In this document: piece by piece, positions 56,003 to 64,000 of the stretch
Position numbering within the stretch: position 1 is the stretch's first letter
How the letters are laid out: each line of letters starts with the position of its first letter
Assembly: GCA_025093985.1 (NCBI GenBank)
Contig: JACAAK010000005.1
Coordinates: 2,046,001 to 2,110,000, forward strand
Direction: 5' to 3'
Source: Calvatia gigantea
Taxonomy: Eukaryota; Basidiomycota; Agaricomycetes; Agaricales; Lycoperdaceae
Length of the DNA: 64,000 nt
Program-made: the position numbers and the translations under genes
Notes under the pieces: generated by a model
What the model saw: only the letters and a program-made list of their open reading frames with translations
Told to the model about the DNA's origin: nothing
The model's database searches: none

Positions 56003-59000
56003 TCAAGACCTTTGGTACACCGGGTACGGAAGAATGGGAGATTGTCGTGAATCAGATACGTCCAAGTTCACGAAGTTTCTACCACATGAGGGTTGAAAAC
56101 CAGGCGCGTAAAATCATGGGATACTACACTCACTTGAACACAGTCATGTCAATATTTGACTTGAAGACCACGAAGAAATGTGTGTCATTGTGGGTGTCAA
56201 GAGCTTCACAGCTCTCGCATAGATCCTTAGGACAATAGACGCAATGGAACCATTCCCCTTGTATTCTATCCATACACCGGTCGCAGATAGCACTATCGTG
56301 CTTCAGGTGTCCGAGATATGCTAGGGGCAGATGAGAGAGAAAACACTCCAGTCGGCAACTACGCACCTTTGGGATCGTTTTGGCGAATGAGATGCGTCTG
56401 CGCTCCGGCAGGGATTCGATACCTAATAAGCGTCAAAATCAGGCGTGGTGAATGATCTCGGAGTTGTCTTACAATTGGGGAAGTAGAGGATAGGTAGACT
56501 CGATTGGTCGATGGACGGGTCGAGGGAGTTTGAAGAAGATGTGCATTGGATCATGGATAACATGAGAGCGAGCCTCGCAATTGGTGCACTGGGAGCAAGC
56601 GTCAACCAACCGTCATCGTAGATGGTGGACAAAGGAGCTTACGAGATTGAAGGCCATAGGGATCGAAGGACAGTGGGCGCATTGATAACGAATCCCAACG
56701 ATAGGCTATGGGAGCACATATGAGCGGATGAAGAACCAAGAGCACGTCGGCGTATATTTACCAACCGGCAGCTACTGCACGATATGTGATGGTTGTCCGG
56801 GGAGTCAAGTAGTGTAGCACTCGATGACCTAGCATCAACGACCGTTCTTGCGTAACTCGACATATCTTGGTCAGTTTGAGGTCCAATCGGGGGATGCCTG
56901 ACATTTGCAGCATCTCCGCCTTCCCAAAGAACCCTAGCACGTCTACTGGCAACTTGTACCTAGGGGTGTGAGTTAATTATATTCCATGCCAAGTCGCAAA
57001 GGTGTCGGTTGACATGCCTGGGTTGCGTCCAAAGGGAGCGGAATCTGCAGCGTAGCAACCGGTTAGACAGTAATCTACCATATCGGTAAATAAGACGGAC
57101 CTTGAGCATGATATGTGAAGAGTCGTGGCCACCTTCCGACGAATGCAAATTCCCCGGAAGACCGGCTGACTCGCAGTTGGAGCATATATCGACATCCGGA
57201 CAAACTGTGCAGTGAAAACGTGCACCAAAGATATCTCTCATGCAGCTGTAGGGAAAAGCTGTGGAAACAGTCCAGTTGGAGGATGTATAGAATCGTCTCA
57301 CTGGATACATTGAACTCCCATGTGTTTCATGGCTGCGTGCCAGGGTCGGTGATTTATGCATTCGATGATATGCGAGATGACTTACACTGTTCCTCTCCTG
57401 GATCGAAATGCTGGCTCGCCATGAAATCAGGTTCGCTGATTGCTCTTTTCGGTTTATCCGGTACAATAATGAAAGGGTGTGAAGGGTGGATGTCGTGCAC
57501 CTGACTATTAAAGCATATTAGGATGTGGGTCCCCGAAACAAGGGACAAGACCAACCTATAACATGCACGACATAAATGGATATTTGAACATACGGCACAT
57601 TTATATCTTTGGGCAAATGTCACAGCAGAACATGTCGAACATTTTGACACGGCACTCTCCTCCTGGACTGCGGCGCAGCAATTCAGCATCAGTCCAAACA
57701 TCAACACAAACATGAGGCAAGCCAAGGCACGCACCAACATTTTCCCAACCACGCTGACCCCATAGTTTCTCGTGATATGCATGTCGAAAGTGACCTTTCT
57801 TCGGCGGCGCCTTACGCCATTGAAGTGCCTGTTGTGGATCCCCAGGTGACGAGGGTACGATTGGGCTAGGCGCCACGGCTAAGATGGCGTGGTCGACACC
57901 GGCAGAATCAATACAGTTTGGACATAATTCGAATCCCACAATAACAGGAGATTGAGGAACCGGGGCTAGTTGATTTGGCGAAGACCTGCCTGAGGGTCTC
58001 CGCAAGCCGAGGAATGAGGATAATGATGGAAGGGAGTGCAAAGGCCCATGGAGCTGTTGCGCATATGGTAAGGGCTCGGGGCTCCCCGTTATCGTCGGAG
58101 GGGGGCTGAACCCGGAATGATTCGAGGGAAAACCTCGAGACGGCGGGGAGTGAGGAGATCTTGGTTGCTGCTGCTGTTGAAATTGCGATAAGGATTCCGA
58201 GCTCCCCACTATTGTTGGAGAGGAGCCGAACCCGAGATAGTCCATCGGAATATATCTGTTGCCTTGTGAATCCAAAGTCTCCCTCCTTTTCCCTTTACTC
58301 GCTGTTATCTTTTGTTTCGGTTCTTTCTCTCCACAGGTAGAACATACATAACGAATTGTGGCCAGTAAAACGCCGCAACCTGAGCAGTCGGTGAGAATGT
58401 CGTTTGGTGGTTCCGAGAGAGGTAGGAACGGAAGGTCCTTGGTTTCATACGCGAATGGATCGTCAATGAGTTGATTTGTGCGCATAGGTAAAGGATCAGA
58501 GTGGTGGGTACCCAGAGATGGGACAGAAGTCGATGGTCCCGGTTCGCGCTTCGTACTTTGTTGTTGAGACGCGAGCCAACTGAGCTGCATAGAAGATGGC
58601 CTTGGTTGAACTAACCCATTCGGAACACCATTCTCGCTCGCTCCAGTATCGTAGATTGTATACGGACCGTCGTCGTGGCCTTGAGAACTGGCGGTGTAGG
58701 TATAGTAATACGATCCCCGGCTGTTGCGTTCCAACGCAAGGTCACCACCTAAACCTTCGTTGAGCGAGAAGGAGGACGCGTCGTCCGCTTCGGATGGTTG
58801 TGGAAGCGTGCCCAACTTGGAGCGAATCACGCGCTCTTCCTGATCCCTTAGCCAAGCTTGGCCACGGGAATTCCCTCCTATATCCCTGTGGACGCTCGAG
58901 GAATCGCTTAAGGCATCCTGGAGCCTTAACTGTTCAAAAACAGCGGACGGATCTTCTGGATAACGATCGGCGGCACCAGAGACTAAACTTCCTTCAGAAA

Positions 59001-59715
59001 ACGTGAAGGTACCCGAAGTATGATCCAGCCTGTCCTCTGAGTCTTGGAAGTTCTCAAAATCTTGCCTGAGTTTGGAGGGAGGGACGGCGGAGGTGACAGA
59101 CTCGGGACTCGAGGAGTCGTTGTCCCCGTCGAATGGATTCCTGCCACGGGAAGCGGGCGACTTGTGCCGTGAGTTGGAACCGAAATCTTTTGAGCTAACA
59201 GTAACTGAATCATCTTCTGGTTCTGCCTGAGGGGTAACGATGGAGAAGGAGTGTTGGCTTGTATTGCGCCCTCTAAAGTCATCGAAACTGGCGAGGGAGG
59301 ACGTGTCTGATAGGCTGGGACCCTCGTACTCCATGTTCACATCAACACGGATCGTGATCTTGCGACTAGTAAAGCTTCTTCCAGAGAGGATCGAAGCTGC
59401 AGAGGACACAGGGGCGTCATCACCAGTATGGAAGTAGAGAATCGCCTCGACCAGGTCGTCGTCAGTGGAGATGTTCGTTATTTCCCCATCGTCATCCCTC
59501 CACGTAATGACATATGATGTACTGTAGAGTGAAAAGCACTGGTCGACCTGATGAAGCAAATTCGAAATCAATGATATTTCGACGCAGCGCGCGAGTCATA
59601 CCTTGTGCCGCAGCAGCTCATAGTTGCAATTGCGAGCCGATTGAAAGGTGATGCGTTTATGTCTCCCGTTGAATGAGCATTTTACAACCAAAGGTCTGTC
59701 GGGGCACCTGGTCAT
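56003..59715 (-). CDS. PB1 domain and four ZZ zinc fingers, NBR1-like
   Basis: Exon 1 (59602-59715) and the next exon (from 59547) encode a PB1 domain: basic [14 protein letters not shown], then the acidic OPCA-like [21 protein letters not shown] long Ser/Pro-rich linker follows. Four ZZ fingers come after: [18 protein letters not shown] (57.6 kb), [18 protein letters not shown] (57.2 kb), [18 protein letters not shown] (56.7 kb) and [18 protein letters not shown] (56.2 kb). PB1 with ZZ is the layout of selective-autophagy receptors such as p62/NBR1. No NBR1 FW domain was seen. One intron (donor CAG-GCATGT near 57020) is GC-AG. The end at 56003 assumes a last intron; otherwise it stops at 56130. 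Confidence 0.82.
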
Positions 59716-60247
59716 TGGCGCAACAAGACTTCAAGATTGAAGGAGATATAAGCAGACGAGAAGAACTGAGGACATGGAAAGACAGCATTTCCGATCTGGC
59801 TTTCCGCAGCATCATTGGCGCTCCTTCCTGAATCCGATGATTTCCATATATGGAATCTAACTTCGCCCTCGGCACTTCAAAGCTTTCAAACCCCCTCTAC
59901 AACCCCAACCACACATACCCCCAAATTTATTGCGTGGTACTGACAAACCTCAGAGCCTAGCCACATGGCTATCTCCATGAGCAATCAAGAATTGTCTCTC
60001 TTAAACTTCTTTCCGCACACTGAATTTTATTGATCTATGAAGCTTAGCCTAATTTATGCGCACGCTGCATGGCGGGCATATGCTCATGCCCCTTCGGTGG
60101 TAAAGCTGAAGCACGGCAGTGGTGAAAAAAAAGGAAGCGATGTCATATGCGAAACTGGAATCTGGAGTACAACAAAGACAAAAGTTGGGGTATCAGCTAT
60201 CGTGGGACGTACAAACACAGAGGGTATAGAATAGCTTCGCCGCCTTG
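59716..60247. other. intergenic, PB1-ZZ promoter and RBR 3' end
   Basis: About 530 bases between two genes on the minus strand. No further gene seen. Confidence 0.5.
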
Positions 60248-62799
60248 TTAATTGTAGTCGAATAGCTTACATTTTGCATAGTGGGCCGCCATCGCGCGTT
60301 GAAGCTCGTCTCGGGTTCCCCCTTTAATAATCAACCCCCCTTCGATATAGCAGAAGTGCCTGTAACGTCTCCATCAGCCTCCGCCCATTCGTTTCAGCAG
60401 AAATGCTTACGAATTGCAAGCCGGAGTGATACACTTGATGTACGAAAGAAGATCAATCCACTGCGGCTAATACCGGGGAGATGTACGAACCGTCATATGG
60501 TTACAGCCCTCGGACTTTTGAACGGGTGTCTGACAACCTACAACATATCACCGTGAGCACACCTTTCGCTCCGGAGAAAAACTCGGATAATCACCGGGGC
60601 AGGGTTTCCACCCCTGCTGCTGCATAAGATGCCGAAGCTCATTCGATCCATCACAAGAATGCTCTGGTCCATCGACTTCGATCGGTTGCTGGCAGGCCTT
60701 ACACCAGACGTACTGGCATCCCGGCCATGGGCAGACGATATTTTTAGCCTCCTGGTGTTCTCCGCGATCGACAAACATTGTTTGCTGGCAACTTGAATAT
60801 CGCGCTTAGGTGAACAACAATTATTGGCGTAAGTTGAAACATGAGCTCACCGGCGACAATGAACAGGTATGCAGAAGGAGGCGATTTGCAGCTCCTCAAA
60901 AATTCGGTAGTTTTCGTTTGATATACCGATTTGCTGAATGACGTTTTCGTCGATGACTAGGGAGAGACAACTGAGAACTCAGAGAAAGGAGGGCAGGGGG
61001 AGGGGAAAGGAAGAGAGAAGCTCAACGGACTCACATCCGGGCTCGACCCTTTCTTTTTCTGTCGAGCATATAGGACAGATAATAGGAAAACGCCGTTCAC
61101 TTATTTTGAAGGTAGTGTATTCCCGAAGACAGCTTCGACAAAACGCATGTTGGCACTTTTCAATGCGAGCAACCCAGTCCTCAGGCTTGTCCTCCATGCA
61201 GATCCAGCACTTGAAAAAGACCGGTGCCATTCTTTCGAGCATCCGTTTCTGTGCCCTGAGCTGCCGATCCTCATTTTCAAACTGTTGCTGGAGTTCCATC
61301 GCGATGGCAGCATCTTGATCAAGTTCGGACGTCGTTGCGGGATTTGGGAAACCACCAGGCAAGGGTGTACTCTCTGGTGGCTCCCAGCGTTGGTCAATGG
61401 GGGGAGGCGGCCTGTCTCGACGAGAGTTTGTAGAAGAGCCCTGGCCCCACATGCCCGACAGCCCTAATCCAAAGCTGAGGACCTGGTCGATCCGGCCCTT
61501 GTCCTTTTTGCCTGACCGATTGACAGTCTGCCAACCGGTCGTGTCATCGTCTCCGGTCGACCGATGGTAGGTAGACTGGGTGTGCCTTGAGGAAGATGAG
61601 GGAGGTGGGTTGTAACGGGATTCTGAGGGTGTCGTTTTACCACGGTTTTCATTGCGTTCCGTCCGCTGCCCCTTTGATCGGTTAGTTTCTCGGTAGCGCT
61701 CATAATCTTCACGTCGACGTTGCTCAAGGTGACGAACTCTGTCCTCCATAAAACGCTGCTGTTTCTCGAGTTCTTCGACCTTCTGTCGCAGCTCGGTCGA
61801 GCGAGACTTCTCACGGGCGACATCTGCGTATGCGGACAGAAGCGTCAAACTCGACTCAAGAAGCATCTCGGTCGTGGATGGCTCTTCTTCCAATGGCAAC
61901 AAGATGTGCCCGGCGAAATGTCCCAATAGCTGCGCTTGCCATTGCAACGAGGGATCGTCGAGTATGTTCTCATCAAACGCGAGGAGGTCGCTCAAGTATG
62001 TGGCTGCAGCTTTGACACTGGGGTTGATAATGAAGCCCAGGCCGTCAGGATGGGTCGGCCGAGGATGGGAGTCAAATATGACAAAAACGTCCTTATCAGC
62101 GATACGGAGTTTCAAGCAAGCCACAATTTCCGGAGGCCTTGTGATGAACAGCGACCATAGGACGATCTGGTGAGGTGCCCAACGGATCCACCATATCCCT
62201 GTATTCAATAGTGGTTTGTGTTGAGTTCGCTTGCCCCATGAATTCGAAGAGCTTACTGTAAAAGATCATGAAAGCGCTGTTCTGAGGCATCGCTGTACGT
62301 GCAAGTTTGCAAGGCCAAGGAATTCCTGAAGATGGGGACCTTCAAGAGTTCTTCGATCTCGAGGTGCGAATCGCTCTTCCAATAATCACAAATTGAGGTG
62401 ATTTCCTGTGAACTAATTCACTAGAAAACTCCCAGATTGATGGCCATTGCGCACCTCATTTGCTTTATGGGACAAGAGTTCGGTCAACAGTTCGAGTCCC
62501 TGCATACCTTCTTCCTTTTCAAGTTTGAATGCAATACGTGCAAAATTCAAGGCTGCGAGGCCACAGGTCGACGCACTGATACGGGCACCGAGCCTGTCAC
62601 CGTACTGGCTCGAACCCTTGGACGAAATGATCTTCTGTTTGCCATCATAGATGTCTCCTAGGATCTCGTCGGCGTCGAATTCGGACGGGACGCTGGTAGG
62701 GAGTTTGGCAACTTCTTTATGGCGGATAATCACATTTACTCCTTTCCCTTCACCACGTTTCGCTACTTTGGAAGTGGAGGCCTCGCTCGGACGACTCAT
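60248..62799 (-). CDS. RBR-type E3 ubiquitin ligase
   Basis: Starts MSRPSEASTSKVAKRG (62799) and ends KCKLFDYN (60248). The N-terminal region has ITRPPEIVACLKLRIADK and FVIFDSHPRPTHPDGLGFII, followed by a Glu/Arg coiled coil (LRQKVEELEKQQRFMEDRV) and a disordered linker. RING1 is CWICMEDKPEDW, then CQHAFCRSCLREY and CPIC (about 61080-61220). The IBR includes CPWPGCQYVWCKACQQP. RING2 is CPGCQTPVQKSEGCNHMTC, with the putative catalytic Cys before NHM. RBR ligases pass ubiquitin through that Cys. The final RING2 Cys is Glu here (HFCYIEGG). Splicing at 62100-62440 is uncertain: one reading needs a frame change near 62145. Confidence 0.78.
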
Positions 62800-64000
62800 A
62801 TTGGAGGGGTTTGTAGAGTGCGGCAGCTAGAGGCAGTCGTGTAGGCTGTGTCTGCTTTCAGCACCAAGCCACCGTTATGACTGACGCGGATGAATGAAAC
62901 TGCCTGATGTTGCGATAAGAAGCCACATGTTGACTCACACGTATTCTCCGCGTTGGGTAAGGTTCATGAAGACATGCACTATGTAAATCTATTGCACTTC
63001 TCAGCACGTTGCAAAGGTTCTTGCTGCGGAATTTAAGTTAGCGATTTATCGGTACCTTGGGAGTTTTGGGCGAACGCGCGAAAGCCTTGGAAGACTTTGG
63101 AAGACCTTGGATTACCTTGGATTGTTCCTCGGTCGTTGATCATCGCTTCGGCGGTTACCTTCCTTTCCTAGTTTGGGATCGGGCGGGCCACGTGCCTTTC
63201 AACAGTGACGCTTGTCACTTACCATCGATGCATACATCCACCCCCTTCCTTCCTTTGTTGGGGTGACGGCGGATACGAACATGATCTATAAGGATCCACG
63301 ACTTCCATTATTCATCTGCTATGTTCTTAATTTAAATAACCTTAGCTCACCGTCCCATACAGACGCGACAATTAAAATGGAGCCCTGGGGGAAGGTCGGA
63401 GAAGATCACCACACAGCGGTGTCCTCTGAACTATTTATAGGTCCAGGATTCATATCAGGGTACTTACCTTAAGGGTGTGATAATGAATTGTATGATACGT
63501 CGCCTGATGATTGATCGCAAAGAGCGCGCCTTAACGGGCAACACGCCTTTGAGCTTGAGAAATTGCTCAAGAGGCTCTTACTCTCTGCCACTCCCGGATC
63601 TCGTGGAAAAGTAGTACAGGTTTGTTGCTTCAGTAATGTCATGAACGTAACTTATCCCATTTTTCCCAGAGGTTGATCAGATTATCTGAACCGTTCCTTT
63701 TGGATGTGCAAGACAAGATAGTGACAAGTCATTGATGCCCCAGTGTTCTAGGCCCAACACATCATCTCCTTTCTTGGCCCTTGATTCAATTATAACTTTC
63801 CTCCTGCGAAGCATGCGCCTCAAATGAGATTAACGAAACACCATCGTAAGCTTTGCCGATGATCCTCCCGGGGGCAAAGTTCTATAAGCCTCTAGAAGTT
63901 AGAACAATTTGTTATTTCTTTGCCTTCCCCAGCCTTCCTCCCCTTCCTGTCGGCATTTCGAATAGGAACAATCTATGGGATATTCAGGGCCGCAGCTGGT
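62800..64000. other. no gene seen
   Basis: About 1.2 kb upstream of the RBR gene. Short frames only, none with recognisable content. A run of imperfect CTTGGA-type repeats lies near 63080-63125. Confidence 0.45.

Noticed and set aside
61147..62173. Plus-strand open frames of about 100 codons
   Set aside because: They are antisense to the RBR gene, whose RING and N-terminal motifs are on the minus strand.
63057..63472. Short plus-strand frames near the right end
   Set aside because: No motif, splice pattern or codon signal supports them.

Overview
The window looks like the edge of a large nested-retrotransposon block in a filamentous basidiomycete, probably an Agaricomycete. The evidence is many 45-65 nt introns in the host genes, a catalase, a PHF5A homologue, an RBR ubiquitin ligase and a PB1/ZZ protein of fungal type, and heavy CpG decay in the repeats. 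I cannot name the species.

Positions 1-51010 are almost entirely Ty3/gypsy DNA of three families. Element I has 1307-bp LTRs beginning TGTAAC. It is present as one near-complete 14.1-kb copy (15831-29979, minus strand) and several solo or broken LTRs. Elements II (LTR of about 307 bp, starts TGTTATGG) and III (LTR of about 307 bp, starts TGTTGTGAAC) are related chromoviruses: Gag with two zinc knuckles, protease, RT, RNase H, integrase and chromodomain, followed by a third open reading frame of exactly 327 codons that ends just before the polypurine tract. Element II occurs as an LTR-int-LTR-int-LTR chain (1560-31485) and as a second, deleted copy (39787-51010). Element III occurs as two copies with perfect 5-bp target duplications (31990-38333 plus strand; 44353-50690 minus strand). 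All chromovirus copies are broken by stops and frameshifts, mostly C-to-T type. Element I is inserted in the pol of the second element II unit. Element III copies are inserted in an old element I LTR and in the polypurine tract of element II copy B.

The most interesting object is element I. Its gag, protease and RT/integrase frames run on the minus strand. Between integrase and the 3' LTR it carries about 4.7 kb with two genes on the opposite strand, each split by 5-7 introns that splice in frame: a 610-residue protein with nuclear-localisation-like patches and a six-cysteine, Zn2Cys6-like cluster, and a 327-residue protein with a coiled-coil-like C-terminus. Antisense introns survive reverse transcription, so this is a plausible stable cargo. 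The element's LTRs and cargo introns are rich in the octamer TAATCTAA, and its insertions duplicate CCGC/GCGG-type 4-bp sites.

Positions 51011-64000 are host DNA: the first exon of an F-box gene cut by the element II LTR, a catalase with 17 inferred introns (minus), the splicing factor PHF5A/Rds3 (plus, divergent from catalase), a PB1-plus-four-ZZ-finger protein resembling NBR1-type receptors (minus, convergent with PHF5A), and an RBR E3 ubiquitin ligase (minus). These host genes are unrelated in function to the transposon block.
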